This document shows positions 1-5,780 of a stretch of 7,746 bases of DNA, in pieces. Source of the DNA: Clostridia bacterium (lineage in GTDB: Bacteria; Bacillota; Sulfobacillia; SLMV01); NCBI GenBank assembly GCA_007133365.1, contig SLMV01000031.1:1-7746 (forward strand), read 5' to 3'. The position numbers and the translations under genes are program-made. Every line of letters begins with the position of its first letter. Within the stretch, counting starts at the first letter, position 1. The notes beneath the pieces are model-generated. The model was not told the origin of the DNA. It did no database searches and worked only from the letters and a program-made list of their open reading frames with translations.

Positions 1-429
1 CGAATTGGTGGGGTTGATGTTTCGCATCGCGAAGGCTTGACCGGTTATTCAGATGGTGATGTCCTCCTGCACGCGCTTTGTGATGCCTTGCTGGGGGCAG
101 CCTGTTTGGGGGATATTGGACAACATTTTCCGCCGGGTGATCCGCAATATAACGGCATCGATAGCCGTCGGCTACTAGAACGGGTGGCGAAGAAACTGCG
201 TTTGGAAGGTTCTAGGGTGTGCTCCATCGATGCCACGGTAATTTTGGAAGCACCGAAGCTGAGGCCCTACATTGATGCCATGCGGCGCGAGATTGCCGAT
301 CGTCTCAGCATAAACGTTGATCGGGTATCGGTTAAGGCCACCACTCACGAAGGCATGGGATCGTTTGGTCGCGGCGAGGGTGCGGGTGCGATGGTGGTTG
401 CCCTAATCGGTGACCGGGAAGGTCCATGA
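1..429 (+). CDS. ispF: 2-C-methyl-D-erythritol 2,4-cyclodiphosphate synthase, 5'-truncated by window edge
   Basis: IspF converts CDP-methylerythritol 2-phosphate to the 2,4-cyclodiphosphate with release of CMP, in the cytosolic MEP route to isoprenoids. The frame is open from base 1 and encodes 142 residues to TGA at 427. Compared with the E. coli protein about 20 N-terminal residues are missing, including the Asp and first His of the metal site. Visible landmarks are GGV at residues 3-5, the block DVLLHALCDALLGAACLGDIG (from residue 20) with the third zinc ligand at His24, HFPPGDP, and the C-terminal VKATTHEG...GRGEG. The family pattern GHSDxDV reads GYSDGDV here, so the His equivalent to E. 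coli His34 is Tyr16. The TTG at 37 is an internal codon, not a start, because homologous sequence continues upstream of it. Family identity is very secure. The variant residue is unusual but probably tolerated, since that residue is not a metal ligand. Confidence 0.96.
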   Translation, partial: RIGGVDVSHREGLTGYSDGDVLLHALCDALLGAACLGDIGQHFPPGDPQYNGIDSRRLLERVAKKLRLEGSRVCSIDATVILEAPKLRPYIDAMRREIADRLSINVDRVSVKATTHEGMGSFGRGEGAGAMVVALIGDREGP

Positions 430-548
430 GGATGAAGCATCTTTTTTGGCGTAAGTGCACCCTCAGGTGGCGATGGACATCAAAGTACGCAAGGGCCTTT
501 CTCTTAAATTCCCTGGCTTTTGTTCATTCGTTGGGGACCTCGGAATGA
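426..548 (+). CDS. possible 40-residue small protein overlapping the ispF stop
   Basis: An ATG at 426 overlaps the ispF TGA as ATGA, a classic coupling arrangement, and opens a 40-codon frame ending at TGA 546-548. A weak purine-rich site (GGGAAGG, 416-422) lies just before it. The predicted peptide is basic and rich in Trp, Arg and Leu (it starts MRMKHLFWRKC), with a moderately hydrophobic stretch near residues 24-33, but it has no motif I recognise. The frame runs into the inverted repeat upstream of cysS. It could be a real coupled small protein, a decayed remnant of a gene that stood here (gltX and cysE are often found between ispF and cysS), or chance. Chance is quite likely for a frame this short. 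Confidence 0.2.
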   Translation: MRMKHLFWRKCTLRWRWTSKYARAFLLNSLAFVHSLGTSE

Positions 549-550
549 AC
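522..550. repeat. perfect 8-bp inverted repeat beside the cysS promoter
   Basis: GTTCATTC (522-529) and GAATGAAC (543-550) are exact inverted copies separated by 13 bases. The right arm ends directly against the -35 region of the cysS promoter. No T-run follows, so it is not a convincing intrinsic terminator for ispF. The arm spacing of about two helical turns (21 bases from arm to arm) suits a dimeric DNA-binding protein, so an operator is the more attractive reading. The regulator is unknown and the function is inferred from position only. Confidence 0.5.
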
Positions 551-583
551 TTCACTTCACCTATTGCCCGCTCATGGTATAAT
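551..583 (+). promoter_or_regulatory. sigma-A-type promoter of the cysS-thyX-rlmB operon, extended -10
   Basis: A perfect -10 box TATAAT (578-583) is preceded by TG one base upstream (TGGTATAAT, 575-583), the extended -10 form. A partial -35, TTCACC (556-561), lies 16 bases upstream; TTCACT at 551-556 is an alternative at 21 bases. Transcription would start near 590, leaving a leader of only about 18 bases before the cysS ATG. That is too short for a T-box riboswitch, which often controls cysS in Bacillota. Confidence 0.75.
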
Positions 584-607
584 AATTGGCATTGAGGGGG
601 AAGTCTT

Positions 608-2083
608 ATGAATCTCAAAGCAACGAACACCCTGACGGGAAAGAAGGAAACAATCGATACGCGAAAGCCCGGTCAGGTTTCGATATATGTCTGCGGAATT
701 ACACCTTACAGTGATACGCATCTCGGGCATGTTCGTCCTTTGGTATTTTGGGATGCAGTGATCCGTTATCTCGAGTACCGGGGTTTTCGAGTCACGACTG
801 TCCAAAATGTCACGGACGTAAATGAAAAAGTCTTAACACGTGCCCAACTAGAAGGCCTTGAGGAGCGGAAGTTGGCCGAAAAATACTTTCAAGAATACAT
901 CGAGGTTAGTGATCGGCTGAAGGTTTTGCGAATGGATCATTATCCTTGGGTGTCGGACCATATGGACCAGATCATACAAATGATCGAGCAATTGATTGAA
1001 GCCGGACATGCCTATGAGGTCGACGGCAATGTATATTTCGACATTAGTTCAGCGCCGGATTATGGTGCCCTTTCGGGACAAGCCCTAGACGATCTTATTG
1101 CAGGCGCTCGTCTCGGCGTGAATGCGGAAAAGCGTCACCCAGCAGATTTTGCCCTGTGGAAGCGCATTGATGATGAGGAGATTCCGCGCTGGCACAGCCC
1201 TTGGGGTAAAGGGCGGCCAGGTTGGCATATTGAATGCTCGGCGATTTCTCAGGCGTACCTAGGGTATGGATTTGATTTTCACGGGGGCGGCAGTGATTTA
1301 ATATTTCCCCATCACGAGAATGAGCGTGCGCAAAGTGAAGCGTTGAATCAGGAGGACACCCCCTTTGTGCGCCACTGGCTCCACCACGGCATGGTGACGG
1401 GGGAAGAGGGGAAGATGTCCAAGTCATTGGGCAATTTCGTCACGGCAAGGACGCTCCTAGATGCTTATCCACCGGAGGTTATTCGGTTCTTTCTCCTAAG
1501 TGCCCATTATTCGTCTCCGCTAACGTATAGCCGAGACCGACTCGAGGCGACGAAAACAGCATGGGAGCGATTGGTGAATACGGCCGAAGCACTTTATTCT
1601 CTGCTCTCTAAGACGGCCACGCCCGAGGATGTCGTGTTGGCGGAACAAGAAGCCGCGTCCATTAACGATGCCACCGATGTATTAAAACAGCAATTTTGCG
1701 ATGCGATGGATGATGATTTCAATACGCCCCGTGCCATTGGTGCAATTTTTGAAGGTATCCGGCGCGTCAATGGTGTGATCAATGCCTCGGACTTTGTTCT
1801 AAGTCCCGAGGTTTACGATCAACTCGGCGATTTTTACGATCAGCTGGAGATTTCGGGTAATATCCTTGGAATATGGCCAGATGTTGAAGCGTCTGGACTT
1901 CAGACTGCGGAAGGTCGCCCCGGGATGGAAGCAGATTTGCTCAATTTGTTGGTGAAAGTCAGAGAGAAGGCGCGAAGTCAAAAACTCTGGGAACTTGCGG
2001 ATACAATTCGCGATGGCTTGGCGGACCTCGAGATTCAAATTGAGGATACGCCCGAGGGTCCCCGCATTCGGAGAGGAGATTAA
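608..2083 (+). CDS. cysS: cysteinyl-tRNA synthetase
   Basis: This class I aminoacyl-tRNA synthetase activates cysteine with ATP and charges tRNA-Cys in the cytosol. The 491 residues are slightly longer than the E. coli enzyme (461). The HIGH motif is HLGH (38-41), preceded by CGITPY. KMSKS is intact at 269-273. The zinc site that selects cysteine is complete: Cys29, Cys210 (in IECSA), His235 and Glu239 (in FPHHENE). The C-terminal helical and anticodon-binding part ends in the family-typical LADTIRD...EDTPEG. The start is ATG 608, with GAGGGGG at 594-600 as ribosome-binding site, and it heads an operon with thyX two bases downstream. The CGITPYSDTHLGH segment resembles MshC (the mycothiol Cys ligase) more than the usual CGPTVYD.IHIGN. 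The full-length C-terminal domain and the bacterial CysRS signature PHHENExAQSE argue for the synthetase. The mrnC gene often found next to cysS is absent. Confidence 0.96.
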   Translation: MNLKATNTLTGKKETIDTRKPGQVSIYVCGITPYSDTHLGHVRPLVFWDAVIRYLEYRGFRVTTVQNVTDVNEKVLTRAQLEGLEERKLAEKYFQEYIEVSDRLKVLRMDHYPWVSDHMDQIIQMIEQLIEAGHAYEVDGNVYFDISSAPDYGALSGQALDDLIAGARLGVNAEKRHPADFALWKRIDDEEIPRWHSPWGKGRPGWHIECSAISQAYLGYGFDFHGGGSDLIFPHHENERAQSEALNQEDTPFVRHWLHHGMVTGEEGKMSKSLGNFVTARTLLDAYPPEVIRFFLLSAHYSSPLTYSRDRLEATKTAWERLVNTAEALYSLLSKTATPEDVVLAEQEAASINDATDVLKQQFCDAMDDDFNTPRAIGAIFEGIRRVNGVINASDFVLSPEVYDQLGDFYDQLEISGNILGIWPDVEASGLQTAEGRPGMEADLLNLLVKVREKARSQKLWELADTIRDGLADLEIQIEDTPEGPRIRRGD

Positions 2084-2085
2084 GT

Positions 2086-2775
2086 ATGAAGGTTAGGCTT
2101 CTCCAATTTACACCGGAGGCGGATAAAACCGTTGCAATGGCAGCTCGCCTTTGTTATTCAGCTTCCACGACGACAGCGCTTGAAGAGTCGCTCGACGAAG
2201 CCGAGGTGGCTCGCTTGGTGCGGATGCTCCGGCGTTTAGGTCATTTATCACCATTTGAGCATGCATCGTTCACCATCGCCATTGAGGGTCTAAGCCGAAC
2301 TGCATCGCATCAACTAGTGCGCTCGCGGATAGCGAGTTATTCCCAGCAATCTCAGCGGTATATTGACCAACTTGGCTTTGATTATGTCATCCCGCCGAGC
2401 GTCGAATCGGAGGCGAAACTAAAAGCGCGCTTTTTGGCTCATATGGATGTGTCACGTGACTTGTATGAATCGTTACGCGATGCAGGAGTCCCGAAAGAAG
2501 ATGCTCGGTTTGTGCTTCCCCAAGCGGTGGCGAGCAACCTGGTGATGTCGAAGAATGCAAGAGCTTGGTTAGAGTGGCTGGAACTGAGAACCTGTACGCG
2601 ATCACAATGGGAGATTCGGGAGCTGGCCAATCGGACGCTTTCGTTACTCCAATCGGCATCGCCCTATTTGTTTGAAAATGCCGGACCGCCTTGTGTGACC
2701 CAGCACGTCTGTCGCGAGGGCCATCTTAGTTGTGGACGCATTGACACCATTCGTTCGGAGAATGCCTGTGAATAA
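2086..2775 (+). CDS. thyX: flavin-dependent thymidylate synthase with variant RSR signature
   Basis: ThyX methylates dUMP to dTMP using methylene-tetrahydrofolate, FAD and NAD(P)H, supplying thymidylate in organisms that may lack ThyA. The 229 residues match the family length. Recognisable parts are the N-terminal ARLCYSA (19-26), HLSPFEHASF (53-62), the signature region HQLVRSRIASYSQQSQRY (75-92), CTRSQWEIREL, and the terminal AGPPC...CREGHLSCG. The family signature RHRX7S appears as R79-S80-R81...S89: both arginines and the conserved Ser are kept, but the His is Ser (codon TCG, 2323-2325). That His normally sits at the flavin/folate site, so activity may be altered. A single base error cannot turn a His codon into TCG. 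The start is ATG 2086, with GAGAGGAG at 2071-2078 overlapping the cysS end. The gene lies 2 bases after cysS and 15 before rlmB, so it is surely co-transcribed with both. Confidence 0.95.
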   Translation: MKVRLLQFTPEADKTVAMAARLCYSASTTTALEESLDEAEVARLVRMLRRLGHLSPFEHASFTIAIEGLSRTASHQLVRSRIASYSQQSQRYIDQLGFDYVIPPSVESEAKLKARFLAHMDVSRDLYESLRDAGVPKEDARFVLPQAVASNLVMSKNARAWLEWLELRTCTRSQWEIRELANRTLSLLQSASPYLFENAGPPCVTQHVCREGHLSCGRIDTIRSENACE

Positions 2776-2790
2776 ATTAAGGAGGGTGCT

Positions 2791-3531
2791 ATGGCGACGA
2801 TAGTGGGTCGCCAGCCGGTCCGGGAAGCGTTACGAGCAAAACGGAGAACGCTACACGAGGTTTGGCTTTCAAGCGGCATCAAAAAACGTGATGCGAAACC
2901 TATCATTGATGAATTAGAGGCTGCAGGCGTCTCATGGAAATGGGTGGCATCAGAGCGAATTGAAGAGGCGACCTCTGGAATGACACATCAAGGCATTTTA
3001 GCGTTCTGCAATCCCTATCCCTACGTGGAAGTATCCGAAATCCTAATGGCGGCTCAAACTCAGGGTGTTGATCCCTTTATCGTCATGGCTTGCCATATCG
3101 AAGATCCCCACAACCTCGGAGCGCTAATCCGCTCGAGCGAGGCGGCAGGTGCCCATGGTCTGATCATCCCTAAACGGCGTTCTGCCTCGATAAATGCGAC
3201 GGTGGTGAAAACGTCGGCGGGTGCTACCGAGCACCTGCGGATCTCCCAGGTAACTAATTTGGTTCGCACACTGAAATATCTAAAATCACAACGCATATGG
3301 GCCTTCGGCGCGGAAGCAAAAGGCAAGTCCATATACTCGGTTGATTTATCGGGTCCGGTTGTCCTTTGTCTCGGAAGTGAGGCAGGAGGATTGCCCCGGT
3401 TGGTCAATGAGACGTGTGACGAGCTCGTCTCCTTGCCGTTATTCGGCCGAATAAATTCTCTGAATGTTTCGGTTGCCGGCGCGGTCTTGCTTTATGAGAT
3501 TGTTCGCTCTCGTTATGGGGGGCCGGCTTAG
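2791..3531 (+). CDS. rlmB: TrmH/SpoU-family 23S rRNA 2'-O-methyltransferase (RlmB type)
   Basis: RlmB uses S-adenosylmethionine to methylate the ribose of a guanosine in the peptidyl-transferase P-loop of 23S rRNA (G2251 in E. coli). The 246 residues show an L30e-like RNA-binding N-domain beginning VGRQPVREAL, then the knotted SPOUT domain from about residue 93. Motif 1 is EDPHNLGALIR (104-114) with Asn108 and the catalytic-type Arg114. Motif 2 is LGSEAGGL (194-201). Motif 3 is SLNVSVA (223-229). An excellent ribosome-binding site, AAGGAGGG (2779-2786), lies 4 bases before ATG 2791. The position between thyX and sigH is the usual one in Bacillota and supports RlmB rather than a tRNA-specific TrmH paralogue, though other large-subunit targets are possible. 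The yacP gene that commonly follows is missing. Confidence 0.93.
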   Translation: MATIVGRQPVREALRAKRRTLHEVWLSSGIKKRDAKPIIDELEAAGVSWKWVASERIEEATSGMTHQGILAFCNPYPYVEVSEILMAAQTQGVDPFIVMACHIEDPHNLGALIRSSEAAGAHGLIIPKRRSASINATVVKTSAGATEHLRISQVTNLVRTLKYLKSQRIWAFGAEAKGKSIYSVDLSGPVVLCLGSEAGGLPRLVNETCDELVSLPLFGRINSLNVSVAGAVLLYEIVRSRYGGPA

Positions 3532-3540
3532 GTTCCGGCC
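3521..3540 (+). other. GC-rich hairpin overlapping the rlmB stop codon
   Basis: GGCCGG (3521-3526) and CCGGCC (3535-3540) form a perfect 6-bp stem with an 8-base loop that contains the rlmB TAG (3529-3531). No T-run follows, so it is not a standard intrinsic terminator. It may act as a 3' stability or pausing element, or simply reflect GC-rich sequence. Confidence 0.45.
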
Positions 3541-3553
3541 TGACGGGGATGAG

Positions 3554-3583
3554 TTGACCATCCGAAACAGTGGCCAGTATAAT
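3554..3583 (+). promoter_or_regulatory. sigma-A-type promoter upstream of sigH
   Basis: TTGACC (3554-3559, 5 of 6 to consensus) and a perfect TATAAT (3578-3583) are separated by 18 bases. Transcription would begin near 3590, giving sigH a leader of about 164 bases. The promoter sits 22 bases after the rlmB stop, so sigH can be expressed apart from the cysS operon, much as B. subtilis sigH has its own sigma-A promoter. Confidence 0.8.
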
Positions 3584-3619
3584 GTGAGAAGATAACGGGG
3601 GACGCTGAATTTCATCAGT

Positions 3620-3643
3620 TGTCGTACGGACGTCGTTTTTTTT
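3620..3643 (+). terminator. weak hairpin plus T8 run in the sigH leader (possible attenuator)
   Basis: A short stem with one U-U mismatch (TGTCGT at 3620-3625 against ACGTCG at 3630-3635, loop ACGG) is followed immediately by eight T (3636-3643). A second small stem, CTGA/TCAG (3605-3608 and 3615-3618), lies just upstream. The stem is weak for a terminator, but the T-run is the longest in this gap. Transcripts from the promoter at 3554-3583 would reach it after about 50 bases. It could attenuate sigH, end read-through from rlmB, or release a very short RNA. Nothing here proves which. Confidence 0.35.
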
Positions 3644-3753
3644 GAATTAGGATAGCGATGGATTGAGATCAGCACCTGTTGTATTCATCTTGATTGAGTC
3701 TCTTGAATTGCAAAATTATGGCGGTAGCTCAGATGAAGTGGAGGAGGGTATGT

Positions 3754-4410
3754 GTGAGTACCTATTCTCAAATTAATGTTTTTCCGGCGGAATATGAGGT
3801 TATGGACGACGAGGATCTTGTTGAGGCGGCGAGGGGCGGCAGTTCCAAAGCGCTGGAGTATTTAATGCTTAAGTACAAAAATTTTGTCAGGGCAAAGGCA
3901 AGAAGCTATTTTTTGGTCGGTGCCGATCGGGAAGACATTATCCAAGAGGGCATGATTGGTTTGTTCAAGGCTGTCCGCGACTTCCGGGCGGATAAACTTT
4001 CCTCTTTTAAAGTTTTCGCCGAGCTTTGCATACAGCGTCAGATCATTACCGCCATTAAGACGGCAACTCGGCAGAAACATATTCCCTTGAATTCATATGT
4101 ATCCTTGAACAAGCCTATTTATGATGAAGAATCGGACCGGACGCTTATGGATGTTCTTGCCGGCAGCCGGATTTCCGACCCGGAGCAGCTTTTTATTTCT
4201 CGTGAGGAATTTCGACAAATTGAAAAACGTATGGGGGAAATGCTCAGTGATTTGGAATGGCAGGTTCTGATGTCATACCTTGATGGCCAATCCTACCAAG
4301 AAATTGCTGAGGAGATTGGTCGTCATGTAAAATCCGTTGACAATGCGTTGCAGCGGGTGAAAAGAAAGTTAGAGCAATATCTGATTGAGGTAGAGGATAT
4401 CGTTCTCTAG
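3754..4410 (+). CDS. sigH: RNA polymerase sigma factor SigH (sigma-30 type)
   Basis: SigH directs RNA polymerase to early stationary-phase, competence and sporulation-initiation promoters in Bacillota. From GTG 3754 the protein is 218 residues, the same length as B. subtilis SigH as I recall it. The region-2 block is highly similar to that protein: KNFVRAKARSYF, GADREDI and QEGMIGL, then SSFKVFAELCIQRQIITA, TRQKHIPLNSY and EESDRTL. The region-4 helix-turn-helix is DLEWQVLMSYLDGQSYQEIA...GRHVKSVDNALQRVKRKLE. An upstream TTG at 3694 is in frame, but GTG 3754 has GGAGGAGGG (3740-3748) at ideal spacing and fits the family length, so I choose it. The gene has its own promoter and a strong terminator. 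The secE-nusG/ribosomal genes that usually follow are not here. Confidence 0.95.
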   Translation: MSTYSQINVFPAEYEVMDDEDLVEAARGGSSKALEYLMLKYKNFVRAKARSYFLVGADREDIIQEGMIGLFKAVRDFRADKLSSFKVFAELCIQRQIITAIKTATRQKHIPLNSYVSLNKPIYDEESDRTLMDVLAGSRISDPEQLFISREEFRQIEKRMGEMLSDLEWQVLMSYLDGQSYQEIAEEIGRHVKSVDNALQRVKRKLEQYLIEVEDIVL

Positions 4411-4441
4411 GCTTTAACGTCTTTTATAAGAGTAATTATTC

Positions 4442-4486
4442 GGGAGAACTGGCCGTCTAGGAAGATGGCATCAGTTCTCCCTTTTT
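4442..4486 (+). terminator. strong intrinsic terminator of sigH
   Basis: GGGAGAACTG (4442-4451) pairs perfectly with CAGTTCTCCC (4472-4481). After a 2-base bulge (4470-4471), the stem continues with 6 pairs (GCCGTC with GATGGC, one G-U) and a 6-base loop. TTTTT (4482-4486) and further T-rich sequence follow. The A/T-rich flank on the other side could let it work weakly on the opposite strand, against transcripts running through trpS. Confidence 0.92.
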
Positions 4487-4554
4487 AATTGATTTTTAAT
4501 TTTTGGTTGACTTTCAAAAGGATGCTCGGAGCCGGAAGATTCATTGGGTAACTA

Positions 4555-4594
4555 GGACGGGGCATTTGGGCGCCTTATGAACCCACGCCCGTCC
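4555..4594. repeat. inverted repeat downstream of trpS
   Basis: GGACGGG (4555-4561) and CCCGTCC (4588-4594) are perfect inverted copies. An inner TGGG/CCCA pair (4567-4570, 4582-4585) can extend the fold. The repeat lies 23 bases beyond the trpS stop on the minus strand, where a terminator is expected. Neither strand shows a T-run after the stem, so a Rho-independent terminator is only a weak reading. Confidence 0.5.
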
Positions 4595-4617
4595 CAATTC
4601 CTTCAAACCCACGAGCG

Positions 4618-5622
4618 CTAAATATTGACGTCTCGTCCGACGCCAATTCGCTCCTTGACCCTCGAGAGGGTTTTGGTAGCCATGGCGCTGGCCTTCTCGT
4701 GTCCAAGTTGCAAGGCATTCTCCAATATTTCCGGATTCGACTTAATCTCTTTCCGTTTTTCGCGGATTGGCCTTAGTCCTTCGATGATGGCATCGGCGGT
4801 GACGGTTTTTAGATCGACGTAACGCAATGAACCCGTTTCATAGTCCTCGTAAAGGGTTAGGTAATCGGCTTCTTGACCGAATATTTGCAAGAGATTGAAA
4901 AGATTTGCCACGCCCGGGCCCATAGCCGTGGAATCGGGGCCCATGTCGGTAACGGCCCGCTTAATTTTGGCATGAATTGTTTCCGGGTCATCCCCAATGC
5001 CAATGTAGCTGTCTTCGCCTAGGCTCTTGCTCATCTTCTTCTCCGGTTCCTTAAGACTCATAATGCGAGCGGTTTCTTTTTTCATGATGGCTTCGGGTTC
5101 TGGGAATGTATCCCCAAACCAGTGGTTAAACCGTCGTACTATTTCTCGAGTAAGTTCGAGATGCGGCAGCTGATCCTCTCCCACTGGAACCGCTTCGGCT
5201 CGGTAGACCAGAATGTCCGACGCCATAAGAACCGGGTAGGAGAGGAGTCCTAGGTTTAAATAATCCGGGTGCATACTCGCTTTTTCCTTATATGTTGGAA
5301 CGCGCTCTAACCAACCTAAAGGGGTGATCGAGCCCAGGATCCAAGCCAATTCTGTATGCTGAGGGAGTTCGGATTGAACCACGAGAGCACACTTTTCCGG
5401 ATCAAGGCCCGTTGCCAAAAGATCCACCAGCATGTCCCGAGTATCGCGACGGAGCTCTTCTGGCTTAAAGGGTGTCGTAATGGCATGGTAATCCACTACG
5501 GAATAAATGCAATCATGGGTTTCTTGCATTTTGACCCAGTTCATAATTGCGCCTAGATAATTCCCAAGATGCATTCGTCCGGTTGGGCGAAGACCGCTAA
5601 ATACCCGTATTTTTGAGTTCAA
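4618..5622 (-). CDS. trpS: tryptophanyl-tRNA synthetase
   Basis: TrpRS is a class I homodimeric synthetase that charges tRNA-Trp with tryptophan. The 334 residues fit the bacterial family (about 330). The start region has SGLRPTGRMHLGNYLGA, with HLGN at 18-21. The tryptophan-pocket region reads YPVLMASDILVYRAEAVPVG, then DQLPHLELTREI. KMSKS is intact at 196-200 and is followed by SYIGIGDDPETI and AVTD. The start codon is TTG (complement of 5620-5622). Upstream AGGTGATC (complement of 5627-5634) is an 8-base match to the 16S rRNA tail complement and supports this choice. The gene is convergent with sigH and divergent from rnhC. The leader from the likely promoter is only about 48 bases, so no T-box control is visible, although trpS often has one in this phylum. 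Confidence 0.96.
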   Translation of the reverse strand: MNSKIRVFSGLRPTGRMHLGNYLGAIMNWVKMQETHDCIYSVVDYHAITTPFKPEELRRDTRDMLVDLLATGLDPEKCALVVQSELPQHTELAWILGSITPLGWLERVPTYKEKASMHPDYLNLGLLSYPVLMASDILVYRAEAVPVGEDQLPHLELTREIVRRFNHWFGDTFPEPEAIMKKETARIMSLKEPEKKMSKSLGEDSYIGIGDDPETIHAKIKRAVTDMGPDSTAMGPGVANLFNLLQIFGQEADYLTLYEDYETGSLRYVDLKTVTADAIIEGLRPIREKRKEIKSNPEILENALQLGHEKASAMATKTLSRVKERIGVGRDVNI

Positions 5623-5676
5623 ATTTGATCACCTCTCGACTTTTGAATCCGCAGAACAAGGCGGGCTTCCTAGGTA

Positions 5677-5685
5677 TTTATATCA
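5677..5685 (-). promoter_or_regulatory. probable extended -10 promoter of trpS
   Basis: On the minus strand TGATATAAA (complement of 5677-5685) is an extended -10 element: TG, one base, then TATAAA (5 of 6 to TATAAT). The -35 at 17 bases (TTCTTT, complement of 5700-5705) is poor, as is common when the -10 is extended. Transcription would start near 5670, close to 48 bases before the trpS TTG. Confidence 0.55.
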
Positions 5686-5706
5686 TAAGCAACCCGTGGA
5701 AAGAAG

Positions 5707-5735
5707 TTGGATGAGAGGTTACAATCAACTAAGAT
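5707..5735 (+). promoter_or_regulatory. weak candidate promoter of rnhC
   Basis: TTGGAT (5707-5712) and TAAGAT (5730-5735) are 17 bases apart, with 3 of 6 and 4 of 6 consensus matches. TACAAT (5720-5725) is a better -10 but lacks a -35. The site lies back-to-back with the trpS promoter in the divergent gap. It is placed mainly because rnhC needs a promoter here. Confidence 0.3.
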
Positions 5736-5771
5736 ACTGCTTGTTACCAACGAGGAGAAAACTTTAGATTT

Positions 5772-5780
5772 GAGGTGATC
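5772..5780 (+). promoter_or_regulatory. strong ribosome-binding site at the rnhC start
   Basis: GAGGTGATC is a 9-base match to the complement of the 16S rRNA 3' tail and is the exact inverted copy of the site in front of trpS (5627-5635). Standard spacing points to GTG 5782, GTG 5791, TTG 5797 or ATG 5803, all of which lie in the +1 frame relative to rnhC. The in-frame GTG 5775 lies inside the site itself. A second purine-rich site, GAGGAG (5752-5757), is 17 bases before GTG 5775, which is too far for normal use. Confidence 0.7.

Noticed and set aside
430..607. T-box riboswitch ahead of cysS
   Set aside because: No T-box sequence is visible, and the strong promoter at 556-583 leaves only about 18 bases of leader.
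1095..1427. 110-codon minus-strand reading frame inside cysS
   Set aside because: Lies antisense to highly conserved CysRS motifs; its product shows no recognisable domain.
608..2083. cysS as mycothiol ligase MshC
   Set aside because: Only the CGITPY/HLGH segment is MshC-like; length, PHHENE zinc motif and the C-terminal anticodon domain are those of CysRS.
3060..3407. 115-codon minus-strand reading frame inside rlmB
   Set aside because: Antisense to conserved SPOUT motifs, with no domain or ribosome-binding site noted.
3720..3732. GGCGGTAGCTCAG resembles the 5' acceptor/D-arm of a tRNA
   Set aside because: No anticodon arm, T-arm (GGTTCGA) or matching acceptor strand follows; the next bases are the sigH ribosome-binding site and coding sequence.
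3694..3753. Longer SigH starting at TTG 3694
   Set aside because: GTG 3754 has a near-perfect ribosome-binding site and gives the family's 218-residue length.
5623..5774. T-box riboswitch ahead of trpS
   Set aside because: The gap is about 150 bases, the likely leader is about 48 bases, and no T-box or terminator/antiterminator pair is seen.
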